Part shown: positions 25,688 through 33,605 of the stretch, piece by piece | Layout: every line of letters begins with the position of its first letter | Position numbering within the stretch: the stretch's first letter is position 1 | Assembly (NCBI GenBank): GCA_024239075.1 | Contig: JANBVI010000043.1 | Span: 1 to 64,000 of the forward strand | Source of the DNA: Fischerella sp. CENA71 | GTDB taxonomy: Bacteria; Cyanobacteriota; Cyanobacteriia; Cyanobacteriales; Nostocaceae | Direction of reading: 5' to 3' | Length of the DNA stretch: 64,000 nt | The notes under the pieces: generated by a model | What the model saw: the letters and a program-made list of their open reading frames with translations, nothing else | What the model was told of the DNA's origin: nothing | Database searches by the model: none | Position numbers and translations under genes: made by a program

Positions 25688-27715
25688 TTAAACACTTTCT
25701 AACGATATCCGTTCTTTTCGACGTGATTCATACATTCCTAATGCCCATACAGGAAAATAGCTACGATAGAGGGTATAGTCCAACAAAGCAGTGTGGAAAA
25801 AAACACCAGCCCAATCTTGCTTTGGCCATTCGCCGTTTTCTAACTGCATATTTACTAAGAAATTTGCTCCTTTGGCGATCGCTTCCCAATGATTTGTCCC
25901 CACAGTAAGTAAAGCCATCATTACCCAAGCGGTTTGAATGATTTGGCTTTTAGTGTGTTCAACGTATTGATTTGTTAAACATCCTTGAAAATGTTCTCCC
26001 CATCCTCCATCTGGTCTTTGTTTACTCACTAACCAGCGACACGCTTTGCGAATAGCTGGAGATTTAGTTTCACCAGCAGCTAATAATCCACGAATCCCGA
26101 ACATTGTGCCGTAGATAAAATTCACTCCCCAAAAACCTGGCCACGAACCATCTGGCATCTGTTGTTTAAGTAACCATAACTTTGCTTGTTGAATAGCTAT
26201 GTCAATCTCTTGGCTCATGACATCTGGATAATGCAGACTATATTCTCCTAAGGCTTCTAAACACGACGCTGTACACTCAATATATGAATGCTCTGTCATT
26301 GAATTGCCAAACATCTCTGCGGGATTCATCCACTCTAAAGTTGAAGCTATTTTTCGCCGTTCATAGCTTCCGAACCCACCATCAGAGTTTTGGCATCGGA
26401 GGATAAATTTCACAGCGTCTTGTAAATTGCAAGAACTAAGTACAGTAGACGGTGCATTTGTTAAGGCTAAGAGTGCTTCAGCTGTACAGTCACTAACAGG
26501 CCAACCATGCCAGACTCCCGCGAAGCAAAATCCCCCTTGCGGATCGATTCGATGAAAGTGTTGATAGTTGGGAAAGCTTTCTGTTATTTGTTGGCTTGCT
26601 AGAAATGTTTGCGCTTTCAGAAGACTTGCAGACACATCTAAATTAGAACTCGCTACTTTTAAAGCTTGAATAGCAAATGCGGTGTCCCAAGTGCTACTAC
26701 GCGCACCTGCAATCCGTAGTCCATTTTGCTCATCCTCCCACATCCACTCTTCTAAGTGATTTATGGTCTGATGAAGGTTTTGATCGTTGCGATCGTACAA
26801 CCACAGAGCAACAATATTCAGCAACCCACTAACAGGAGATAGGCTTGTATAATCTGTTGTTTGCAATTCGTATTGTATATTTTTTATCAGTTCATGGCTA
26901 ACTTTTTGACGCAAAGCTTTGGAGTAAAGGCTTTCATAAATATTGTTAATGTAATAAATAATACGTAATATAGAAGTGGGTGGATTATAAACATCCTCAG
27001 TCCTCAAAGCATGACGTGCTGCCTTCCATGCGATCGCATTGTAATCGCTCACGTATAATTCTTGGCGTAATTCCTGAATCAGTTGTGTTAGAGGAACTTG
27101 AAACTTGCGACCATAAATAAAGCTCATCGGCATATAAATCAGCCGAGTATGACAGTAGTAATTCTTAGGGTGAACAGGAAGCCAATCTGGCAATAACCAC
27201 GCTTCTGGTAATACGGGATTCACGCCGCGCCAGTCATATAGATTTAACATCGCAAGCCAAAACTTACCCCAGCTGGGAATTGCGATAACTCCGCCCACTT
27301 GTTGGATAAATTGCTGTGCAGGAACTAAAAGGGGATCGTCTTTATTAACTCCTAGAATGCGTGCTGCTACATATACCAAGGTTGTAGTAAAAAGGTAAGG
27401 CTCAGACTGATTATGCAAACCCCACAAGCCACTAGGTAACTGGGTTGCAGTAAATTGAAGTAGCAGTGCTTCTCGCCGTTTTTGAGAAATAGGTGTTTGA
27501 GTAATGTAACAAGTTAACGCATACTGGGCTGCTAGCATAGCACACCATACAACTTCCCCTTCCCAAGAACCATCAGTTGCTTGCTGAACAATAAGAGCAT
27601 TAACACCACGTAAGAGAGCGTTTTTGCTATCTAAGGGAGGAGATTGAGAAGATGGTAAGGATGAGGAAAATTTTTCAGTTTTCATTTTTACTTTACTTAT
27701 TAGTAAATATGTCAC
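25688..27715 (-). CDS. Oxidosqualene-type triterpene cyclase
   Basis: About 665-675 residues (GTG 27715, or ATG 27685 giving MKTEKFSSSL; both plausible). Catalytic motif VSDCTAE with Asp409 is the DCTAE of oxidosqualene cyclases, not the DxDDTA of squalene-hopene cyclases. Other OSC-type blocks agree: PMSFIYGRKF, STWDTAFAIQAL, HSYIECTASCLEAL, DGSWPGFWGVNFIYGTMFGIRGL and YFPVWALGMYE. QW repeats such as QNSDGGFGSYE and QRPDGGWGE are present. It should cyclise 2,3-oxidosqualene, made by the enzymes encoded just upstream. The product skeleton cannot be read from sequence. The epoxidase gene ends 6 bases before the GTG. Confidence 0.93.
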   Translation of the reverse strand: MTYLLISKVKMKTEKFSSSLPSSQSPPLDSKNALLRGVNALIVQQATDGSWEGEVVWCAMLAAQYALTCYITQTPISQKRREALLLQFTATQLPSGLWGLHNQSEPYLFTTTLVYVAARILGVNKDDPLLVPAQQFIQQVGGVIAIPSWGKFWLAMLNLYDWRGVNPVLPEAWLLPDWLPVHPKNYYCHTRLIYMPMSFIYGRKFQVPLTQLIQELRQELYVSDYNAIAWKAARHALRTEDVYNPPTSILRIIYYINNIYESLYSKALRQKVSHELIKNIQYELQTTDYTSLSPVSGLLNIVALWLYDRNDQNLHQTINHLEEWMWEDEQNGLRIAGARSSTWDTAFAIQALKVASSNLDVSASLLKAQTFLASQQITESFPNYQHFHRIDPQGGFCFAGVWHGWPVSDCTAEALLALTNAPSTVLSSCNLQDAVKFILRCQNSDGGFGSYERRKIASTLEWMNPAEMFGNSMTEHSYIECTASCLEALGEYSLHYPDVMSQEIDIAIQQAKLWLLKQQMPDGSWPGFWGVNFIYGTMFGIRGLLAAGETKSPAIRKACRWLVSKQRPDGGWGEHFQGCLTNQYVEHTKSQIIQTAWVMMALLTVGTNHWEAIAKGANFLVNMQLENGEWPKQDWAGVFFHTALLDYTLYRSYFPVWALGMYESRRKERISLESV

Positions 27716-27721
27716 ACAGCA

Positions 27722-29017
27722 TTAGTGGAAGGCTCTATGGACAAGACTGACTGCCGGCGATCGCATCCATTGACCAAAAGATTGTAGAACTTTCGTTCCA
27801 TGTTGCCACTGACGTTTAGAAGCAGAATCTTTAATTACGTATGCCATAGCCAAAGCAACTCCACTGATAAATGATTTGCCAAAAAATAACAAATTAGTTT
27901 CTGCTCCTGACAACAATCGCATAGTAGATACACAATAAGTAGGGTTTTGACGCCACATTTGGTAAATAGCTTTACGAATAGCTACAGCACTATCGTCATC
28001 ACGGCTAAATACTTCATGAAGGGTAGTCGCAAGCATTTCTGGCACATAAGTATGTAATTTGCGCTCACGTCGATAAGCCTTAAAACTTCGGCTATGAACA
28101 AGGGACTCGCCGTCCAAAAATCCAGTAGTCATCCCCGTTGCTGTCATTGGGTGAAAATGCCCAGTTGCATCACCCACTAATGCCAAGCCATCACGACCAT
28201 AATGAGTACGAGAACTAAATTGGTTTGCAGCCCAGACAACTTTATCATTTTGCAAAGCTTGCCGGAATGCTGGTAACAAGGACTTGGGCAATACCTGACT
28301 GTAAGCATCCCATAAATAAGAAGCTTTTTTTTGAGAATCAATTGGTACATCTAAACACACACGGATCTGTCGCGCTCCAATGCGATATGTTAACGCAGGG
28401 CCTGGTCCTCCCAAAAACACATGACCAAATCTTTCAAAAGGTAATTCCACATCTTCCAATAACACTCCAGCCATATAAGAAACGAGAGAGTAATTATTAG
28501 AAATATTTAGAGTTTTTCTAGCAAAAGAAGAGCGACCATCAGCGCCAACAATGCATTCAACTGATATAGTTTGAGTTTGTTGATGCTTGATATCTAAGAA
28601 AGTAAGATTTTGACCTTCGATATGAGTAACCTTAGCACTAAGAATTAACTGAATATTTGGATGAGCAGCTGCTGTGTTTCGTAGTGTTGATACAATTTTG
28701 TTATGCTCACAGCTAAATCCTATTAGTTCGTCAGGGTAATTGAGTTTAATTGGCTCAGTACCATCATCAGGAAAAACAACAAAGCCAAGACCTGTACTAT
28801 GTTCTAATGCCTGTAAATTTGACCATACACCAAAATGCTGTAAGATTTTGATTGCAGGAGGGTGTAACCATTCACCAGCAAAGCGCTTGTCATTTTTGGG
28901 GTGTGCTTCAAGTAGAACAACAGAATAACCACTATGAGCAAAAGCTAAGGCTGTAATACAACCAACTGGCCCTGCACCAATCACTGCGACATCAGAAGTT
29001 AAGTGTAAGCTTTTCAT
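27722..29017 (-). CDS. FAD monooxygenase, squalene-epoxidase-like
   Basis: 431 residues with the three FAD motifs of this class: GAGPVG at the N-terminus, GADGRSSFARK (DG motif) and ALVGDATGHFHPMTATGM (GD motif). After the first motif comes EWLHPPAIKILQHFG, similar in place to the GELLQPGG block of squalene epoxidases. No N-terminal membrane anchor; a weakly hydrophobic stretch lies near the C-terminus (SFISGVALAMAYVI). With a DCTAE cyclase directly downstream, making 2,3-oxidosqualene is the best-supported role. A gap of 218 bases separates it from the squalene-synthase-like gene; nothing was recognised there except a probable promoter region. Confidence 0.87.
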   Translation of the reverse strand: MKSLHLTSDVAVIGAGPVGCITALAFAHSGYSVVLLEAHPKNDKRFAGEWLHPPAIKILQHFGVWSNLQALEHSTGLGFVVFPDDGTEPIKLNYPDELIGFSCEHNKIVSTLRNTAAAHPNIQLILSAKVTHIEGQNLTFLDIKHQQTQTISVECIVGADGRSSFARKTLNISNNYSLVSYMAGVLLEDVELPFERFGHVFLGGPGPALTYRIGARQIRVCLDVPIDSQKKASYLWDAYSQVLPKSLLPAFRQALQNDKVVWAANQFSSRTHYGRDGLALVGDATGHFHPMTATGMTTGFLDGESLVHSRSFKAYRRERKLHTYVPEMLATTLHEVFSRDDDSAVAIRKAIYQMWRQNPTYCVSTMRLLSGAETNLLFFGKSFISGVALAMAYVIKDSASKRQWQHGTKVLQSFGQWMRSPAVSLVHRAFH

Positions 29018-29235
29018 AAGAATTGTATGAGCAAGCTATTATCAAAAAAGTTTGCTAATTTTTCATTGATTCTGCGTATAGAAAACGAACATAATATAGG
29101 AAAGTCACCCTACCAAACTTAACTTTTTGAAAGTAAACTTCTAAAAATTCTCTATACTAGGCACAACATCATTTTTCGTTATGCCAAGCTCGATAAAAAA
29201 GAAGTATGCACAGCCACAAAGACAATTGTTATTAA

Positions 29236-30054
29236 TTATTTGTTAGCTGTTAATTGTTCAACAATCTTGATTACATCGTTGCGGCTAAGTTGCGATTTTC
29301 CTACAGCTAAAACATTTAGTGTCGCATGAGCTAAAGCAAGAGGGACTTGACAAAAATCTTTAGCTGGACAATTTGGAAGAGCATTAGTGTAAGCATCAGC
29401 AAGCATGAGATTGCGGCTGGCATACATCTGCATATCCTCTTGACTCCAGCCCATAGGAAAGAAATCGACTTGACGCGTTAAGTCTTCAGAACGATTACGT
29501 AGAATGTTGACTGCTTGTAAGCCTCGACCAAAACCGATTGCATAAGTACGGTTAGTCTGAGTGCCATCATACCAAGTCCATAAATCAGAAAGTAACAATC
29601 CTACAGAGCCAGCAACGCTGTAAGTGTAACAATCTAAATCGAACTCTTTATCAATTGTCCAACCACACTCAGCCCAGTAAGCCATTCTATCAGCCATTGC
29701 TGCGATCGCATCCCAAATCCGAGGGGCAATAGTTTTAGGTGCAAGCAATGCCCATTCACCAATACGAACTGATACCTCTGCTAGTAATGTTTCGTGTTGA
29801 CTTAGTGCTAAAGCAAACTCTGAGGTATTTAAACTATCACTCATAGCCTGCAATTTTAGACTTATTGTTCGTAATAATACAGCTTTAGTAAAATTATCAA
29901 GTCCAGAATGATCTTCAATTTCATCAATTGCACGCATACATAGGTATGCAGAACTCACAGCTTCTTGCAATCCTGAAGGTAAATTACTAATAGGAATATA
30001 GAAAGTTCGGCTTGTTTCTTTAAGAATCTCTAAAGCATCTTTACAAAGTTTCAT
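29236..30054 (-). CDS. Squalene/phytoene-synthase family enzyme with altered second Asp motif
   Basis: 272 residues. First Asp-rich motif RAIDEIEDH (Asp44-Asp48) resembles the DTVED of squalene synthases. The second motif, normally NxxRDxxED, reads NILRNRSED (Asn187 in place of the first Asp). The trans-isoprenyl fold is otherwise clear (SRTFYIPI, VAGSVGLLLSDL, GRGLQAVN). It should join two farnesyl diphosphates into squalene and feed the epoxidase. It lacks the C-terminal membrane anchor of eukaryotic enzymes. The Asn may reduce or change activity. Confidence 0.88.
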   Translation of the reverse strand: MKLCKDALEILKETSRTFYIPISNLPSGLQEAVSSAYLCMRAIDEIEDHSGLDNFTKAVLLRTISLKLQAMSDSLNTSEFALALSQHETLLAEVSVRIGEWALLAPKTIAPRIWDAIAAMADRMAYWAECGWTIDKEFDLDCYTYSVAGSVGLLLSDLWTWYDGTQTNRTYAIGFGRGLQAVNILRNRSEDLTRQVDFFPMGWSQEDMQMYASRNLMLADAYTNALPNCPAKDFCQVPLALAHATLNVLAVGKSQLSRNDVIKIVEQLTANK

Positions 30055-30388
30055 TTGTATACCTTGCTTAAATATGAGTTAGCGAGGAGCCGTTAAAAAA
30101 ATCTCAGCCTTGGCAGCAAAGCTATTGCCAGGAAGCTACCTCCACGACAAAAATATGAATGATGCGCTCACACTCTGAGCAGTTGCAATCAATTCCTCAG
30201 TTATAGCAGTAGCGATCGCTAAATAGTTTTTCGTTTTGTGGGCTCAAGTAGGGGAATAGTCATAGCAGGTTTCTCCTTGGTAATTGAACCTTTATTGATT
30301 TATCTGAAGTCATTAGATGTTTTATGCATCAATTAAGAAAAATTTTGGGGATGCATTAGCTGGTTCTAAACTGACTACAACGGAGATT
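30055..30388 (-). other. Intergenic region with a possible gene remnant
   Basis: On the minus strand AAGGAGAAACCTGCT precedes an ATG that reads MTIPLLEPTKRKTI and then stops; shifted frame continues AIATAITEELIATAQSVSAS. A good ribosome site before such a short frame suggests the start of a decayed gene between the squalene-synthase-like gene and the P450. Nothing else is visible. Confidence 0.3.
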
Positions 30389-31789
30389 CTACGATTTGTG
30401 TACTCTATTCTTTCGCTCTTTCACTAGCAATCGCACACCACCAGAAGGTACAAACATTAAGCCTCGACGTTCAGGTAAAAGGGGACGCTTTTGTGCTAAT
30501 ACCAATGAGTATTGAGACAACACTGTTGCCAGTACCAGTTTCATTTCAAACATGGCAAATGCCATCCCCAAGCAGCGACGATTTCCTCCGCCAAATGGTA
30601 AGTATTCATAAGGAGAAAACTGCCGCTCTAAAAAGCGTTCTGGTTTAAACTGTTTTGGTTCAGGGTAAATATCTGGACGCTGATGTATTAAATAAATACA
30701 GGGAGATAGCATTGTTCCTGCGGGTAATTCATAGCCCATTAATTGCATTGGAGTTTGTAAAATCCGTGTAAAAGTAAAGAAAACCACCGGATAAATTCTC
30801 AAAGTTTCGCAACACACGGCATTTAAATAAGGCAATTGTGCAATTGCCATTGGTTCAGCGCTAGCGAACTCGATGGAATTAAGTTCTTGCAGTAATTTCT
30901 CTCGCACTTCTGGTAGATAATGCACCCAATATAAAGCCCATGCCAAAGCATTTGCTGTCGTTTCATGTCCGACAAATAGCATTGTCATTAATTCATCGCG
31001 CAGTTCCTCATCTGTCATTGGTTGTCCATCTGCATCGCGGGCTGATATTAATAGACTGAGGATATCTTCACCTAATAATTCTGGCTGATTTTTCCGTTCT
31101 CTTATTTCTTGGTAAACTAATTCATCAAGTCGCTGTTTTTGCCGAAGATAATTTCCCCAAGGACTCCAAGCACCCCAATCTCGTTGTAGGGCTTTGAAGA
31201 AAAGTACGCTAGCGCTCCAAGGAGAATTAAACGAATCCAACATTTTTGTTAAAATCTGATGAATTTGTTGGTAACGCTCTCCATCTTGAAGTCCAAAAAC
31301 TGTGCGTAATATCACCGTGAGGGAAATTTCTTGCATACAAGGACGCGCTACAAATGAATCTTTCGCCGTCCATGTGCTCATCACTTGTTGAGCAATATCA
31401 AAAATCGTGTGACCGTAAGCCCGCATTCTTTCCCCATGAAAGGGCGGCATTAATAGCTTGCGTTGCTGTAGGTGGCGGTTACCATCAAGTAAGATTAATG
31501 AATTTCCTCCCACAATCGGTCGAACTATTTCGTTACCGACTCCTGACTTAAATAATTGTGAATCAGCAGTAAAAATTTCTTGAATTGCTTGGATGTTACT
31601 AATCACAATCATCGGAGGAAAAATGCTGAATGGAGGTGTGTAAAAAATATCTCCATATTTTTGTTGCATTTGTTCGAGAAAATGTACTGGTTGTAAAACC
31701 AATTTCATATTCTGCAACAAATTTAATTTGAGTGTTCTACCTGGTAATTTATAGATTTGATTAGAAGAGTTTTCTGGTAGTGTTACCAT
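30389..31789 (-). CDS. Cytochrome P450 (CYP110-like)
   Basis: 466 residues. Haem loop PFGGGNRRCLGMAFA with Cys406, ExxR in CETLRIYP, and a canonical I-helix LFVGHETTANALAW. The overall look is that of the cyanobacterial CYP110 group, known as fatty-acid or terpene hydroxylases. It starts at ATG 31789 after a 165-base gap and reads in the same direction as the triterpenoid cluster, 334 bases upstream of the squalene-synthase-like gene, so membership of the pathway is possible but less certain than for the other P450. Confidence 0.9.
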   Translation of the reverse strand: MVTLPENSSNQIYKLPGRTLKLNLLQNMKLVLQPVHFLEQMQQKYGDIFYTPPFSIFPPMIVISNIQAIQEIFTADSQLFKSGVGNEIVRPIVGGNSLILLDGNRHLQQRKLLMPPFHGERMRAYGHTIFDIAQQVMSTWTAKDSFVARPCMQEISLTVILRTVFGLQDGERYQQIHQILTKMLDSFNSPWSASVLFFKALQRDWGAWSPWGNYLRQKQRLDELVYQEIRERKNQPELLGEDILSLLISARDADGQPMTDEELRDELMTMLFVGHETTANALAWALYWVHYLPEVREKLLQELNSIEFASAEPMAIAQLPYLNAVCCETLRIYPVVFFTFTRILQTPMQLMGYELPAGTMLSPCIYLIHQRPDIYPEPKQFKPERFLERQFSPYEYLPFGGGNRRCLGMAFAMFEMKLVLATVLSQYSLVLAQKRPLLPERRGLMFVPSGGVRLLVKERKNRVHKS

Positions 31790-31953
31790 AGTATTTTTGC
31801 TGGGCGATCGCCCATGACGACTGTTGCCAAATTATTTCAAAACACATTGGAATATCCAATAAACTCGTTATTTTGAAAAATCTTGGTTTTCCTTACGTCA
31901 ACCCAACCTACTGGCGTGTCAATTGAATTGAAGCCTGGTGATCTCAGCTTGCT

Positions 31954-32397
31954 TTATACCTTTTCAGCAGTACTTGTGATCACTCTCCCATCAGGAACGA
32001 CTTGAATTAAGAGAATTTTTCTACCTTGATTGACAATCACGCCTTCCAATTTGCCTGAGTTACCGAGATTATCGGTAAAACTCAAAGAAATTTTACAGTT
32101 AGGCTCTACTGCATAACTCCCACTAAATTCTCTGGAGATAACTTTACCGTTAAAGCTGACAGTATCATTGCCATTAAAATTTCCATAGCCATCGAAGCTA
32201 ACCCAGCCAACTTTGCCAAAAGGTCCGGGAGGTAAAGGTTCTGAAATGATTGTTCCAGTTGCCTGTACTCCATATGGTGATTGCAATGTATGGAGTGTAC
32301 ATACTGACTGAGCTCGTACATCACTGGGAAAACATAGTTCTACAAGACAAGCTCCAGTAGCAATACCCGGTAGGATTAAGGATTTAATGTTCATCAC
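31954..32397 (-). CDS. Small exported protein, unknown function
   Basis: 147 residues with a signal peptide (MMNIKSLILPGIATGACLVE, cleavage likely after VRA or AQS). The mature part is a beta-rich pattern with glycine-rich strands (SFDGYGNFNGNDTVSFNGKV) and two cysteines, CTLHTL and NCKISL, that could form a disulphide. No family recognised. It is 165 bases upstream of the CYP110-like gene; co-transcription is possible but not obvious. Confidence 0.65.
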   Translation of the reverse strand: MMNIKSLILPGIATGACLVELCFPSDVRAQSVCTLHTLQSPYGVQATGTIISEPLPPGPFGKVGWVSFDGYGNFNGNDTVSFNGKVISREFSGSYAVEPNCKISLSFTDNLGNSGKLEGVIVNQGRKILLIQVVPDGRVITSTAEKV

Positions 32398-32604
32398 TTC
32401 CTATCCCTCATGGATAAGTATTTTATGTTTGTTTACTTATCGCAGGTATGTTAGAAGTTTACGCAACTGGACACAAGCTTTTTCGATTAAAAATTTTTAT
32501 TTTTGTAAAATTGAGGCAGATTCGTTAGGCACAAGCCCACGAATAAATCAGTACACCAGAAGAAAGCACGCTCACCATCTAAAATTTTATTTAGGACTTT
32601 TGCC

Positions 32605-33408
32605 TTGACCTACATGAATACTCAAACACGCTCCAACTCCCCAGATATTTATTCGATTTTGAGTCAAACTCAACGCCTGCGAGTGAGTGATGGAGAGATT
32701 AAACCTGTTTTAGATGGTTACTCCAATACTTCAAAGCTACTCGTAATTATTTGGTCACAGTTGGGAGATTTTGATAATTTAGAATACGCTTGGTGGCTGC
32801 AAAGAGAAAAAGAACAGATCCAAGCCAGAGGAATCACAATTCGTGCTATTGGAATTGGAGATCGTAATTCTGGCATCAAGTTTTGTGAATATACAAGCTT
32901 TCCTCAAGAATGGTTGTTTGTCGATGCAAAAGCTGAGATTCACAGTCTTTTAGGTCTTTATCGGGGGTTGTCTATACAATTCCCGATACTATCAACTTCA
33001 CAAAAAGCTTGGCTAAATTTAATGCTCATGTGTGCGGGGATTGGTAGCCCTGGAACGCTGAAGGAAGTTTTTCGGGGTTATAGAGGTGATAAAAAAGCAC
33101 CTCAATTAATTGCAGATGAGGAAGTTGTCAAGGGTACACCATTACCACCAATAAAAGGTTCGTTTTTCAAAGCGGCTGGAGGAAAAGGCTTTCAGCGTCC
33201 ATTTGAATTAGCCACCTTGCGCCTGCGAAACATGACTGAAGTTTTGAGCAACTGGAATATTTATGTACCAGATTCATCTTATTTGACACAACGTGGGGCA
33301 ACTTTTCTATTTAATTCTCAAGGTAAATTAATTTACGAACATCGCGATCGCGGTATTCTGGGTTTTGCAGAAAATATGAGCAATCCCTTATCTTTCTTAT
33401 ATAAGTAA
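32605..33408 (+). CDS. Peroxiredoxin-like (AhpC/TSA, PRXL2-type) protein without redox cysteines
   Basis: 267 residues. Thioredoxin-fold elements are visible: LLVIIWSQLGDFDNLEYAWW (strand and active-site helix), IRAIGIGDR and a late strand TFLFNSQGKLIYEH. Where redox enzymes have CxxC or a peroxidatic Cys, this has WSQLGD, so peroxidase activity is doubtful. AGGA 12 bases before TTG 32605 favours that start; ATG 32614 is the alternative. Its gene is oriented away from the exported-protein gene. Function unknown. Confidence 0.7.
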   Translation: MTYMNTQTRSNSPDIYSILSQTQRLRVSDGEIKPVLDGYSNTSKLLVIIWSQLGDFDNLEYAWWLQREKEQIQARGITIRAIGIGDRNSGIKFCEYTSFPQEWLFVDAKAEIHSLLGLYRGLSIQFPILSTSQKAWLNLMLMCAGIGSPGTLKEVFRGYRGDKKAPQLIADEEVVKGTPLPPIKGSFFKAAGGKGFQRPFELATLRLRNMTEVLSNWNIYVPDSSYLTQRGATFLFNSQGKLIYEHRDRGILGFAENMSNPLSFLYK

Positions 33409-33605
33409 TTCATGAATGCAAAGTTCTCTTAATAACTAAAGACTAATTATCTTTGGGATTTGCTAAACTCCAATCCATTGTTTATTGTCTCACCTATCCC
33501 ATTTTTATTTTCCTTACTCACCCTGCTTTTCATTTTTATTCTGCCTAGAGTGACAAAAGAGGGGACCAGAAAATAGGCTTTTCATCTTCGGGAGGAAATG
33601 TACAA

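Noticed and set aside
25688-27715. Annotation as squalene-hopene cyclase
   Set aside because: The catalytic motif is DCTAE and several other blocks are of the oxidosqualene type; DxDD is absent.
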